Position numbers and translations under genes: made by a program. A DNA stretch of 64,000 bases from Nakamurella sp. PAMC28650 (GTDB lineage: Bacteria; Actinomycetota; Actinomycetes; Mycobacteriales; Nakamurellaceae): the NCBI RefSeq assembly GCF_014303395.1, contig NZ_CP060298.1, positions 744,001-808,000 on the forward strand, given 5' to 3'. The notes beneath the pieces are model-generated. The model was not told where the DNA came from, made no database searches, and was given only the letters and a program-made list of their open reading frames with translations. Numbering within the stretch: the stretch's first letter is position 1; every line of letters starts with the position of its first letter. Positions 8,650-16,887 of this stretch are shown piece by piece.

Positions 8650-10133
8650 TGACGACGCTCGAGACCACCCGCTGGCCGGACCTGACGGCGGCCGCCGATG
8701 CCGTCCTGCTCCCCGGATTCCACGGTCACCGGGCCCCGGCCTGGCTGCGCCGCAGGATCGCCGGGTCGCTCGGCGGGGTCTGCCTCTTCGGTTCCAACGT
8801 GGGCGATCCGGAGCAGTTGCGCGCGCTCACCGACTCCCTCCGGGCCGAACGCGAGGACGTGGTCATCTCGGTGGACGAGGAGGGCGGCGGGGTGACCCGT
8901 CTCGACTCGGCCACCGGTTCCCGGTTCCCAGGTGTGGCCGCCCTCGGCCGCGTCGATGACCTGGATCTGACCGAGCGGGTGGGACGCGCGGTCGGGGTAC
9001 TGGTCGCGCAGGCCGGCATCACGCTGAACTTCGCGCCGTGCGCCGACGTCAACCTCGATCCGCTGAATCCGGTGATCGGAATCCGTTCCTTCGGTGCCGA
9101 TCCCGCCCTGGTGGCCCGGCACACGGCCGCGTTCTTGCGTGGTCATCAGAGCGCCGGGGTCGCGGCCTGCGCGAAGCACTATCCGGGTCACGGCGACACC
9201 GCGGTGGACACGCACCTGTCGGTGGCCGTGATCGACTCCGACCTCGACTCCCTGCGGTCGACCGCTCTGCTGCCGTTCGCCGCCGCCATCGAGGCGGGGG
9301 TGGCGTCGGTGATGGCAGGCCATCTGCTGGTCCCGTCGGTGGACGCGAGACCGGCCAGTGTCTCCGGTCGTTGGTTGACCGAGATCCTGCGCACCGAAAT
9401 GGGTTTCACCGGTGCGGTGGTCACAGATGCCCTGGAGATGGCGGCCATCGCCGGACGGTACGGCATGGCGCAGGGTGCGGTGATGGCAGTCGAGGCCGGC
9501 GCCGACCTGCTGTGCCTGGGCGCCGACGACGCCACCCCGGAGTTGTTGGACGCCATCGGTGCTGCGCTCGTCGGGGCGGTCCGGTCCGGACGCATCCCGG
9601 AGTCCCGGCTGTACGAGGCGGCACAACGGTCGCTGCTGCTCGCGGCACGCCCGGTCGAACCGGCGCCGGTCGACGTCGATGCCGACCGGCGGTTGTCCCT
9701 GCAGGCAGCCACCCGGGCGCTGCACATCGTCGGCCCACTACCGACTCTCGTCCAAGGTGTGGTGGTGGTGCGCTGCGAGGCCGGGCGCAACTTCGCCATC
9801 GGCACGGTGCCGTGGGGACCGATGACCGCGGTGCCCGCGGCGTTCGGTGCGCGGGAGGTGGTCCTCACGCGCGAGAATGCATCGGTGACCGATGTGCAGA
9901 CCCGGCTGGGTGATGCGGCCCAGGTGCTGGTGGTGACGAGCGACCGTCACCGCTACCCGTGGATGCAGGACGTGGTGCGTTTGGTCAGGGCAGCCCGCCC
10001 GGATGCCGTCCTCGTCGAGATGGGCACCAGTGACGTCGCGGAGGACGACGCCCCGGCGATCGCCTCCTTCGGATCCGGGCTCACCAACAACCAGGCCGTC
10101 GTCCAGGCGCTGATCGGCCGGACCGCCTCGTGA
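8649..10133 (+). CDS. GH3 family beta-N-acetylhexosaminidase (NagZ-like), cytoplasmic
   Basis: 494 residues; the ATG shares bases with the permease stop (TGATG), so translation is coupled. No signal peptide is seen, which fits an intracellular enzyme acting on imported oligosaccharides. The NagZ-type signature KHYPGHGDT (176-184) followed by AVDTH carries the His-Asp acid/base dyad of bacterial GH3 N-acetylglucosaminidases, and VVTDALEM places the nucleophile at Asp260. A shorter Rossmann-like C-terminal domain (about 350-494) follows. The probable role is to split N-acetylglucosaminides brought in by the adjacent importer; recycling of cell-wall fragments is the alternative. Confidence 0.92.
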   Translation: MTTLETTRWPDLTAAADAVLLPGFHGHRAPAWLRRRIAGSLGGVCLFGSNVGDPEQLRALTDSLRAEREDVVISVDEEGGGVTRLDSATGSRFPGVAALGRVDDLDLTERVGRAVGVLVAQAGITLNFAPCADVNLDPLNPVIGIRSFGADPALVARHTAAFLRGHQSAGVAACAKHYPGHGDTAVDTHLSVAVIDSDLDSLRSTALLPFAAAIEAGVASVMAGHLLVPSVDARPASVSGRWLTEILRTEMGFTGAVVTDALEMAAIAGRYGMAQGAVMAVEAGADLLCLGADDATPELLDAIGAALVGAVRSGRIPESRLYEAAQRSLLLAARPVEPAPVDVDADRRLSLQAATRALHIVGPLPTLVQGVVVVRCEAGRNFAIGTVPWGPMTAVPAAFGAREVVLTRENASVTDVQTRLGDAAQVLVVTSDRHRYPWMQDVVRLVRAARPDAVLVEMGTSDVAEDDAPAIASFGSGLTNNQAVVQALIGRTAS

Positions 10134-11359
10134 CGAGCCTGCCCAGCTCCCCGAACACCGCGGAGCAGCGCAGCGCGGACTCGCCGCGGCTGCTCCGCGA
10201 GATCAACGACCAGGTCGTGCTGCGGCTCCTGCTCGAGCACGGCCAGCTGACCCGCGGACGCATCGGAGAACTCACCGGACTGTCGAAACCGACGGTGTCC
10301 TCGCTGTTGTCGCGGCTCGAGGCGCGTGGACTCGTCACCACCACGGGCGTGGTCGCCGGCGGGCCAGGACCGAACGCCCGCATCTACGCGGTGGCCTCAC
10401 GGGCCGCGCACGTCATCGGCGTCCACGTCGAGCAGGGTGGCTGCGTCGCCGGTCTCGCCACGTTGACCGGTGATCTGGTGGCCACCTTCGACGTGCCGGT
10501 GCACGAACGGAGGGTGGCCAGCCCGGTCGGCGAGATCTCGGCGGCCGTCGACGGTGTGCTGGCCGCCGGCGGACTGACCCGGCAGGCCGTGCACCGGGTG
10601 GTGGTCGCCACCCCCGGGGTGATCGATCCGGCCACCGGGCGGCTACGTCACGCCCGTCACATCCGTGGCTGGGAAACCCCCGGCCTGATCGACCGACTCA
10701 CCGAAACGCTGGGCATCCCGGTCATCCACGGCAACGACGTCAACCTGGCTGCGGTCGCCGAAGGGACACACGGGGTGGCGCAGGACAGCTCCGACTATGC
10801 GCTGCTGTGGCTGGACCGGGGCGTCGGTCTGGGGTTGGTCCTTGGGGGCGCCCTCCGCGCCGGGGCGCACGGCGGCGCGGGCGAGATCGGCTATCTGGGC
10901 GTCCCCGGGGTCGACGCACCCCGGGCCGACCGAGGTGGCACCGGCGGCTTCCAGCAGTTGGTCGGAGGTCAGGGCCTGAAGGTGTTGGCGCGGCGGTACG
11001 GCGTCCGTGGGTCGACCCCGGCCGGGATCGTCTCGTCGGCGCTGGCGGCCGGTGGGCCAGGGGATGCGCTGATCGCCGAATTGGCCTCCGGCATCGCCAT
11101 CGGCGCGGCGGCCGTCACCAATCTGATCGACCCGGGACTGCTGGTGATCGGTGGTCCGGTGGCGCTGGCCGGTGGCCAGGTACTGCTGGACCTGGTCGTC
11201 ACCCACCTGCACCAGATCAGCTTCGTCCGGCCGCCGGTCGTGCTGACGACGCTGGTGTCCGACGGGGTGCTCCTCGGCGCCATCGAGGTCGCCCTGCGGG
11301 TGGTGCGTGGCCAGTTGTTCGGCCAGGTGCCGACGGTGGGCGGGATCGTCGCCCTCTGA
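10130..11359 (+). CDS. ROK family transcriptional repressor
   Basis: 409 residues, GTG start overlapping the GH3 stop (GTGA). Residues about 22-75 are a MarR-like winged helix (RGRIGELTGLSKPTVSSLLSRL), followed by the two-lobed ROK sugar-kinase fold (VVVATPGVIDPATG; NDVNLAAVAEG). The ROK consensus GE(I/L)GH appears as GEIGY, and the expected Cys-rich zinc motif after it is absent (GVPGVDAPRADRGG), so both zinc-site elements are lost. It is therefore likely a sugar-sensing repressor without kinase activity. Being last in the operon, it probably autoregulates through the palindrome at 5165-5180. Confidence 0.92.
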   Translation: MTSLPSSPNTAEQRSADSPRLLREINDQVVLRLLLEHGQLTRGRIGELTGLSKPTVSSLLSRLEARGLVTTTGVVAGGPGPNARIYAVASRAAHVIGVHVEQGGCVAGLATLTGDLVATFDVPVHERRVASPVGEISAAVDGVLAAGGLTRQAVHRVVVATPGVIDPATGRLRHARHIRGWETPGLIDRLTETLGIPVIHGNDVNLAAVAEGTHGVAQDSSDYALLWLDRGVGLGLVLGGALRAGAHGGAGEIGYLGVPGVDAPRADRGGTGGFQQLVGGQGLKVLARRYGVRGSTPAGIVSSALAAGGPGDALIAELASGIAIGAAAVTNLIDPGLLVIGGPVALAGGQVLLDLVVTHLHQISFVRPPVVLTTLVSDGVLLGAIEVALRVVRGQLFGQVPTVGGIVAL

Positions 11360-11421
11360 TCGGATCTGGCCGGTGCGCAACAGACCTTTTCAACGCGCTG
11401 CCACCGTGGGAGGGTGCCGTC

Positions 11422-12237
11422 ATGACCTCTTCGAAAGGCGTCGCCGGGGTATTCGATCGCGCCGCCGACACCTACGACACGGTCGGCGTCCCGTGGTTCG
11501 GGCCGATCGCCGCCGGACTCGTCGAGGAACTCGACGTCCACCCGGGCGAGCGGGTCCTGGACGTCGGGACAGGGCGTGGCGCCCTGCTCGTCCCGCTCGC
11601 TGTGGCGACCGGCCCGACGGGTCGGGTCGTCGGGATCGACCTTGCACCGCGCATGGTCGCCCTCACCGCGCAGGACGTCCACGACCTGCCTCAGGCGGAG
11701 GTCCGCGTCGGGGACGCGACAGCGCCCGGACTGCCGGCCGGTTCACTCGACGTCGTCGCAGCGTCCCTCGTGCTGTTCTTCCTCCCCGATCCGGTGGCCG
11801 CCGTGCGTACCTGGGTCGACCTCCTGGTCACCGGCGGGCGATCCGGCGTCTCCACGTTCGGGCCACAGGACGAGCGATGGGCGCACGTCGACGAGATCTT
11901 CGGGCCCTACCTCGCCCCGGGTCTGATGGACGCCCGGACCAGTGGCCGTCGTGGACCCTTCGCCTCCGACGACGGGGTGGCGCAGATCCTGCTGGACGGA
12001 GGATTGAGCCAGGTGAGGACGGTGCACCGGGACACCGTGGCCCGCTTCCGTGACGCCGACCACCTGCTGGAGTTCTCCTGGTCGCACGGCCAGCGGGTGA
12101 TGTGGGAGTCGGTGCCGGAACAGGAGCGCACGCGAGTGCGCGACCGGTATCTGGCCGCCGCCGACGAGGTCGCCGACCCGGGCGGCGGGATCACCTTCAC
12201 CCAGGTCGCCCGGTACACCCTGGGCGTCAAGGGGTGA
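11422..12237 (+). CDS. Class I SAM-dependent methyltransferase
   Basis: 271 residues, ATG at 11422 with GGGAGGG about 7 nt upstream. Motif I VLDVGTGRG (46-54), the acidic post-motif GIDLAPRM and the motif-IV-like stretch SLDVVAASLVLFFLPDP mark a UbiE/Methyltransf_11-type enzyme. The substrate is unknown. It lies just before a 2-oxoglutarate oxygenase (opposite strand) and the carotenoid locus. Actinobacterial aromatic-carotenoid clusters often contain a methyltransferase of uncertain role, so a link is possible but unproven; a ubiquinone/menaquinone-like or xenobiotic substrate is equally possible. Confidence 0.85.
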   Translation: MTSSKGVAGVFDRAADTYDTVGVPWFGPIAAGLVEELDVHPGERVLDVGTGRGALLVPLAVATGPTGRVVGIDLAPRMVALTAQDVHDLPQAEVRVGDATAPGLPAGSLDVVAASLVLFFLPDPVAAVRTWVDLLVTGGRSGVSTFGPQDERWAHVDEIFGPYLAPGLMDARTSGRRGPFASDDGVAQILLDGGLSQVRTVHRDTVARFRDADHLLEFSWSHGQRVMWESVPEQERTRVRDRYLAAADEVADPGGGITFTQVARYTLGVKG

Positions 12238-12281
12238 CGACGCCAGGCGCCGGGCCGGACGGGACGGGAACGGTGGGCGGT

Positions 12282-13271
12282 TCAGACCAGCGCGGCGCGG
12301 AATTTGGCCATCAGGTGCGGCCCGGCCAGGACCGGCGGATGGATCGCGGCGGTCCCGGGCGTCAGGCAGCTCGGCAGGCAGGTGACGGCGGCGTCCCAGT
12401 TCGCGTTGTGGAAGAACGGCATGCTCTGCCGGCGCGCCCCGCCGGCCTCCACCGGCTCGACCACGCGGTGCAGCGTTGATCGCCATCGATCGTTGGTCCA
12501 GCGGGCCATCAGGTCTCCGATGTTCACCACGAATGCTCCCGGCACACTCGGCACCGCCACCCAGTTCCCGCGGGTGTCCAAAACCTCGAGACCGCCGACC
12601 GTGTCCTGACGCAGCATGGTCAGCGTGCCGTAGTCGGTGTGCGCGCCGGCCCGGAGCTGCCCCGGCACGGCCGGCGTGGCGCTGGTCGGATAGTTGATCG
12701 CCCGCATGGCACTGGCGGACCGGTCGATCATCGCGTCGAAGTAGCTGGGCGGCAGCTGCAGGGCCAGTGCGAACAACGACATCAGGCGCCCGCCCAGCCC
12801 GAGCATGGCCCGGTAGTACGTCGTCCAGGCGACCTCCAACTCCGGAAGGGCGGACGGCCACAGGTTCGCTGCGTAGACCGACTGCTCGTCGGCATCGTGG
12901 AACCGGTGGGTCGGCCGGTCGACGGGGCCGCAGCCGAAGGCTTCCTTGAGGTCCGGTGGTGCCGGCTGACCCAGCGAGCGACCCAGCGACTCCGCCGCGA
13001 ACGGTGCGTACCCGTAGGGATGTCCCGGGGGTGGCGCCACCGCCATCCGCTGCTCCAGCGGAAGATCGAAGAACTCCCGGGCCAGACCCCAGGCCCGGTC
13101 GGCGATCTCGTCGTCGATGCCATGCCCGACGATCTGGAAGAAGCCGACCTGGGAGCAGATCGCGTCGATCTGCGGCCCCAGGACGACCGGATCGGACGTG
13201 AGATCCACGACCGGCACGGTCTCCACGGGCCCGGTATCCACGCGCACGGTATCGACCACATCAGCGTCCAC
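12282..13271 (-). CDS. 2-oxoglutarate/Fe(II)-dependent dioxygenase (isopenicillin N synthase-like)
   Basis: 329 residues. The N-terminal DIOX_N domain (VPVVDLTSD; GFFQIVGHGID) and the C-terminal jelly roll are both present. The iron triad is visible as H211-x-D213 (AHTDYG) and H268 (STLHRV), with the 2-oxoglutarate-binding R281-x-S283 (RRQSM). All residues for oxidative chemistry are intact. The start GTG/ATG region lies opposite the crtYc promoter, so the two genes diverge over a gap of about 120 bp. Relatives hydroxylate or desaturate diverse small molecules; the substrate here is unknown. Tailoring of the neighbouring carotenoid is a speculation. Confidence 0.9.
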   Translation of the reverse strand: MDADVVDTVRVDTGPVETVPVVDLTSDPVVLGPQIDAICSQVGFFQIVGHGIDDEIADRAWGLAREFFDLPLEQRMAVAPPPGHPYGYAPFAAESLGRSLGQPAPPDLKEAFGCGPVDRPTHRFHDADEQSVYAANLWPSALPELEVAWTTYYRAMLGLGGRLMSLFALALQLPPSYFDAMIDRSASAMRAINYPTSATPAVPGQLRAGAHTDYGTLTMLRQDTVGGLEVLDTRGNWVAVPSVPGAFVVNIGDLMARWTNDRWRSTLHRVVEPVEAGGARRQSMPFFHNANWDAAVTCLPSCLTPGTAAIHPPVLAGPHLMAKFRAALV

Positions 13272-13392
13272 GAGTTCTCTCCATCCCGGCAGGCCTCCAC
13301 CACCCTATCGATGGCAGCCGGGGCTGTTTGCATCAGTCGATCCGGCGGGGGGCCGCCGGGTTGGGGGAGAATGGACCCCGACGGAGGTGCTC

Positions 13393-13758
13393 GTGCGGGA
13401 TCTGACCTACCTGGTGGTGTTGCTGGCCTGTGTGCTGGGAACGCTTCCGCTGGAGTTGCTGCTGCATGCCCGCGTCTACCGGCGGTGGCACCGGGCCGTA
13501 CTGGCCATCGTCCCGGTGGCGGTGGTCTTCATCCTCTGGGACTACTTCGCCGCGCGCGCCGGATGGTGGCGGTTCGACCGCAACTACCTCACGGGTGTGT
13601 TCGCCGGCCCACTCCCGTTGGAGGAGTTGCTGTTCTTCCTCGTGATCCCGGTCTGCGGGCTGCTGACGTTCGAGGCCGTCCGGCACCTGCGGCCGCAGTG
13701 GGCCGCCGGATCCGTCATCGACGAATCGGAACCGCTGCTCGTCGACGGGCACCGATGA
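13393..13758 (+). CDS. crtYc: Lycopene cyclase subunit CrtYc (heterodimeric, membrane)
   Basis: 121 residues from GTG 13393, chosen because GGAGG lies five bases upstream; longer in-frame starts would run into the divergent promoter. Three hydrophobic segments are seen, with the cyclase-domain signature PLPLEELLFFLVIP and FILWDYFAARAGWW. CrtYc and CrtYd together form the small-subunit lycopene cyclase of Gram-positive bacteria that closes the rings of lycopene. The stop overlaps the crtYd start (ATGA), so the two subunits are coupled. Whether beta- or epsilon-rings form cannot be read directly; the downstream crtU suggests beta-carotene. Confidence 0.9.
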   Translation: MRDLTYLVVLLACVLGTLPLELLLHARVYRRWHRAVLAIVPVAVVFILWDYFAARAGWWRFDRNYLTGVFAGPLPLEELLFFLVIPVCGLLTFEAVRHLRPQWAAGSVIDESEPLLVDGHR

Positions 13759-14141
13759 TCCACTACGGCTACACCGCGGCATCCGTGCTGGCCGTTCTGG
13801 TCGCCGTCGTGGTCGATCTGCTCGTCCTGCGGACGAGAATTCTGCGGACCAAGCTCTTCTGGGCGACCTACGGGATCGTGATCTTCTTCCAGCTCATCGT
13901 CAACGGCGTGCTGACCGGCCTCGGGATCGTCCAGTACGACCCCAGGGTCATCGTCGGCGTCCGGCTGGCGTATGCGCCGCTGGAGGACCTCGGCTTCGGG
14001 TTCGGACTCGTCACGCTGACGCTGATCCTGTGGGTACGACTGGAGCAACAGGCCCGCCGCAGGCAACGCACGACGGCTGCGGGCACGACGTCCACCACCA
14101 CGACGGCCACTACTTCGATCGACAGGACAACGCACAGATGA
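13755..14141 (+). CDS. crtYd: Lycopene cyclase subunit CrtYd (heterodimeric, membrane)
   Basis: 128 residues, ATG overlapping the crtYc stop. Three membrane segments and the domain signature YAPLEDLGFGFGLVTL match the second half of the split cyclase. FWATYGIVIFFQLIVNGVLT is a typical central helix. A Thr/Arg-rich tail of about 25 residues follows the last helix and looks dispensable. The stop overlaps the crtU start (ATGA). It acts with CrtYc in the membrane on lycopene. Confidence 0.9.
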   Translation: MIHYGYTAASVLAVLVAVVVDLLVLRTRILRTKLFWATYGIVIFFQLIVNGVLTGLGIVQYDPRVIVGVRLAYAPLEDLGFGFGLVTLTLILWVRLEQQARRRQRTTAAGTTSTTTTATTSIDRTTHR

Positions 14142-15688
14142 GCACCTGGTTCCCCGGCCGCGACCGGCGCGCCGTTCGCCACCCGGCCCGGCCCGGTGCG
14201 GCCCGCACCACCGGCACACCACACCGGGTGCTCGTCGCCGGCGGCGGCATCGCCGGTATCGCGGCGGCCGTCGGGCTCGCCGAGCGGGGCGTCGAGGTGA
14301 CCCTCGTGGAGCCGCACGACCAGCTGGGCGGACGGGTCCGCTCCTGGCCGGTGGAGCAGGACGGCGAGCAGGTCACCATGAGCCGGGGCTTCCACGCCTT
14401 CTTCCGTCAGTACTACAACCTGCGTAGCCTGCTGCGCCGGGTCGATCCAGACCTGGACGGACTGACCCCCGTCCCCGACTACCCGCTGGTGATGGCCGGC
14501 GGTCACGGCGACTCGTTCGCCACGATCCCGCGCACCCCACCGCTCAATCTCGCGGCATTCGTGGCGCGCAGCCCCAGCTTTCCGCTGCGGGACCTGGTCA
14601 GGGTGAACGTTCCGGCGGCACTGGAACTGCTCGACGTCGACTTCCCCGCCACCTTCAGCCACTACGACGGCGAGAGCGCGGCGCAGTTCCTGGATCGGCT
14701 CCGCTTTCCCGGCGGGGCAAGGCATCTCGCACTCGAGGTCTTCGCCCGGAGCTTCTTCGCCCACCCCACCCAGTTCTCGGCAGGTGAACTGGTCGGGATG
14801 TTCCACACCTACTTCGTCGGGTCGTCGGAGGGCCTGCTGTTCGACGTCCCGACGGACGACTACGACACCGTGTTCTGGGCCCCGCTGCGACGGTATCTGC
14901 AGGGCTGCGGTGTCCGGGTGCTGACCGGCAGCCGCGTCGAATCGATCGACCTGTCGACCGCGCAGGAGGTCACCGTGCGCGTCGAGGACGTCGACGCCGG
15001 GAGGGATCTGGTGGTCGATGCCGTCGTCCTGGCGACTGACCTCGGCACCACCCGCCGACTGGTGGCCGATGCACCGGGCCCCGGGGATCAGGCCTGGCGA
15101 CACCGCATCGCCTCGACGTCGAACGCCCCGCGATTCGCGGTGCTGCGTCTGTGGTTCGACCGGTTGGTCAACCCGGAACGTCCGGCGTTCCTGGGTACCA
15201 GCGGCTACGGGCTGCTCGACAACATCACCGTGCTCGAACGTTTCGAGGAAGGTGCGGCCCGGTGGTCGCACGAGCACAAGAGCTCGGTGGTGGAGCTGCA
15301 CGCCTACGCCCTGCCCGACACCGTCGATCCGGACGACATCGAACTGCAGTCCCAGCTCCGGGCGCGACTCGGCCTGGTGTACCCGGAAACGCTGGAGGCC
15401 AAGGTGGTGTCGTCGCAGTGGGTGGTCGAGAACGACTGTCCGCTGATCGACACCAGTCCGTGGGTCGACCGACCCGAGGTCATCACCGGGGATCCCCGCG
15501 TGCTGCTGGCCGGTGACGGCATCCGCTGCGATTATCCGGTGGCGTTGATGGAACGTGCGGCGACGACCGGATGGCTGGCCGCCAACGACCTGCTCGGCCA
15601 GTGGGGCCTGGCCGGGCACGACCTGTGGACCGTACCGATGAAGGGCCGCGTTGCCGCCATCCGCCGGGTGCGCAAGCTGTTCCGCTGA
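14138..15688 (+). CDS. crtU: CrtU-type carotene desaturase/methyltransferase (isorenieratene synthase-like)
   Basis: 516 residues, ATG overlapping the crtYd stop. Residues 31-40 carry the FAD-binding VAGGGIAG motif with its acidic end (VEPHDQLGGRVRSW), and RGFHAFFRQYYNLRSLLRR is characteristic of actinobacterial CrtU. The C-terminus has the FAD/GDG motif LLAGDGIRCDYPVALMERA. CrtU converts beta-ionone rings to aromatic phi-rings by desaturation and methyl migration, giving isorenieratene. The order crtYc-crtYd-crtU matches that known in Brevibacterium. The first about 28 residues are poorly conserved, so a later start is possible. Confidence 0.85.
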   Translation: MSTWFPGRDRRAVRHPARPGAARTTGTPHRVLVAGGGIAGIAAAVGLAERGVEVTLVEPHDQLGGRVRSWPVEQDGEQVTMSRGFHAFFRQYYNLRSLLRRVDPDLDGLTPVPDYPLVMAGGHGDSFATIPRTPPLNLAAFVARSPSFPLRDLVRVNVPAALELLDVDFPATFSHYDGESAAQFLDRLRFPGGARHLALEVFARSFFAHPTQFSAGELVGMFHTYFVGSSEGLLFDVPTDDYDTVFWAPLRRYLQGCGVRVLTGSRVESIDLSTAQEVTVRVEDVDAGRDLVVDAVVLATDLGTTRRLVADAPGPGDQAWRHRIASTSNAPRFAVLRLWFDRLVNPERPAFLGTSGYGLLDNITVLERFEEGAARWSHEHKSSVVELHAYALPDTVDPDDIELQSQLRARLGLVYPETLEAKVVSSQWVVENDCPLIDTSPWVDRPEVITGDPRVLLAGDGIRCDYPVALMERAATTGWLAANDLLGQWGLAGHDLWTVPMKGRVAAIRRVRKLFR

Positions 15689-15696
15689 GTCCGGCG

Positions 15697-15813
15697 TGGA
15701 TCAACTTCCCACGCATGGACGAAAGTGACGACTTCTGTCACTCCAGTCCCAAATTCGCAAAGTTGATCCATGCAGGCGAAGTTGATCCATGCAGGGGAAG
15801 TTGATCAATGCAG
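15697..15813. repeat. Tandem 19-bp repeats with an inverted copy between convergent carotenoid operons
   Basis: AAGTTGATCCATGCAGG occurs at 15760 and 15779, with a diverged third copy (AAGTTGATCAATGCAG) at 15798, an exact 19-bp period. TGGATCAACTT (15697-15707) is the exact reverse complement of AAGTTGATCCA (15760-15770). The element sits in the 173-bp gap between the ends of crtU and the Rieske gene. It could be a bidirectional terminator or a dispersed intergenic repeat. Confidence 0.85.
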
Positions 15814-15828
15814 TCCCGGCCAGCCCCG

Positions 15829-15852
15829 CCAGGCCCAGGCCCAGGCCCAGGC
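15829..15852. repeat. CCAGGC hexanucleotide repeat, four copies
   Basis: Four perfect tandem copies of CCAGGC lie directly after the 19-bp repeats and 10 bp before the stop of the Rieske gene. This is a simple-sequence tract prone to slippage; no function is evident. Confidence 0.85.
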
Positions 15853-15861
15853 AATCCAGTG

Positions 15862-16887
15862 CTAACCCGGGAACTCCCCACGCTGACGGAGGCGGTACCG
15901 GCGCTCGGCGTAGACGAGATCGTCGACCCAGAGCCGCTTTGCGGTCTTCCGCATGGCCGGACGGATCATCGACGCCATCGCGGTGGCGACCTTAAACCCG
16001 GCACGTGGCGAATAGGCGATGGTGGCCTCGGTGATGATCGTGATCGGCCGGCCCTGTTCGTCGAGGCCGACCGGGGTGGCGTGGGTCTCGACCACACTTC
16101 TGGCCCCCTCTCCCTCCACGATCAGCATCACGATCGTCCTGGCGTCCGGGCAGAAGAACTCGGCGCGCACCGGCACCCCCCAGGTCCGGCCCAGTCTGAA
16201 CGTGACGTCGACCGCGAGAACCTTTTTGTCACTGGCCTTGTCGTCGACCACGAGGTGGCTGAACGAGTACGGGTGGAACCAGGCGCCGTGCCACGGGTCC
16301 AGACGGTTGGCGATCACGTCCTGTGGTTCGCAGATTCCGCGGATGCTGACGACGGCGGACAGCGACCTGTCCAGAGGTGGACGCGGAGGAAGTGCCGGCC
16401 GGGACGTCGGGGTCTCGCCGTCGACCGGCAGACCGACCCAGATCAACACGCCGTCGTCGTACGCGCGGAACGGACTCCACGTCCGGTCACCCCTGGGCGA
16501 CAACGGGTATCCGTGCCATCGGCACAACAGCGTGCCGTCGGCGACTGCACACCCGTCCAGCAGGGCCCCGAGGTGCGGGCAGGCGCCGGGCCCGGCCACC
16601 AGTGATCCGTCGGTGTCCCGCCAGAAGACGACTTCACGTCCTGCGATCGTCCTGGTGATCGACTTCGCCGCGGGCACGTCGGCGGAAACGCCGGCCACGA
16701 ACCAACCGCCGGAATTCTGCGCCTGGGACACCGCGAGCGAGTCGGAGATGCGCCTGGGCCTTGCTTGTCGCCAGGTCGGCGTCATCCGGTCCTGGGTCGG
16801 TTGGGGGACTCGTGCCAGGGGGATGCGCGAGCGGACCGAACGCTGGACGCGGCTGGCGGCGGAGCTCTTACGCGCCTCGAGCGACAT
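15862..16887 (-). CDS. Rieske [2Fe-2S] domain protein of the carotenoid operon (CrtU-associated type)
   Basis: 341 residues from ATG 16887, chosen for its GGAG site eight bases upstream; the frame is open farther 5' but that part lies inside crtB. The Rieske ligands are C103-x-H105 (CPHLGA) and C122-x-x-H125 (CRWHGY). The C-terminal part (about 180-341) resembles the domain seen in Rieske proteins beside crtU genes in actinobacteria. The start lies inside the last codons of crtB (20-bp overlap), so it is co-translated with the pigment enzymes and faces crtU tail to tail. It may supply electrons or act on the ring during aromatisation; this is inference. Confidence 0.85.
   Translation of the reverse strand: MSLEARKSSAASRVQRSVRSRIPLARVPQPTQDRMTPTWRQARPRRISDSLAVSQAQNSGGWFVAGVSADVPAAKSITRTIAGREVVFWRDTDGSLVAGPGACPHLGALLDGCAVADGTLLCRWHGYPLSPRGDRTWSPFRAYDDGVLIWVGLPVDGETPTSRPALPPRPPLDRSLSAVVSIRGICEPQDVIANRLDPWHGAWFHPYSFSHLVVDDKASDKKVLAVDVTFRLGRTWGVPVRAEFFCPDARTIVMLIVEGEGARSVVETHATPVGLDEQGRPITIITEATIAYSPRAGFKVATAMASMIRPAMRKTAKRLWVDDLVYAERRYRLRQRGEFPG

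Noticed and set aside
15697-15813. Regular repeats considered as a CRISPR array
   Set aside because: The units are 19 bp and directly tandem with no spacers, and no cas gene is present.
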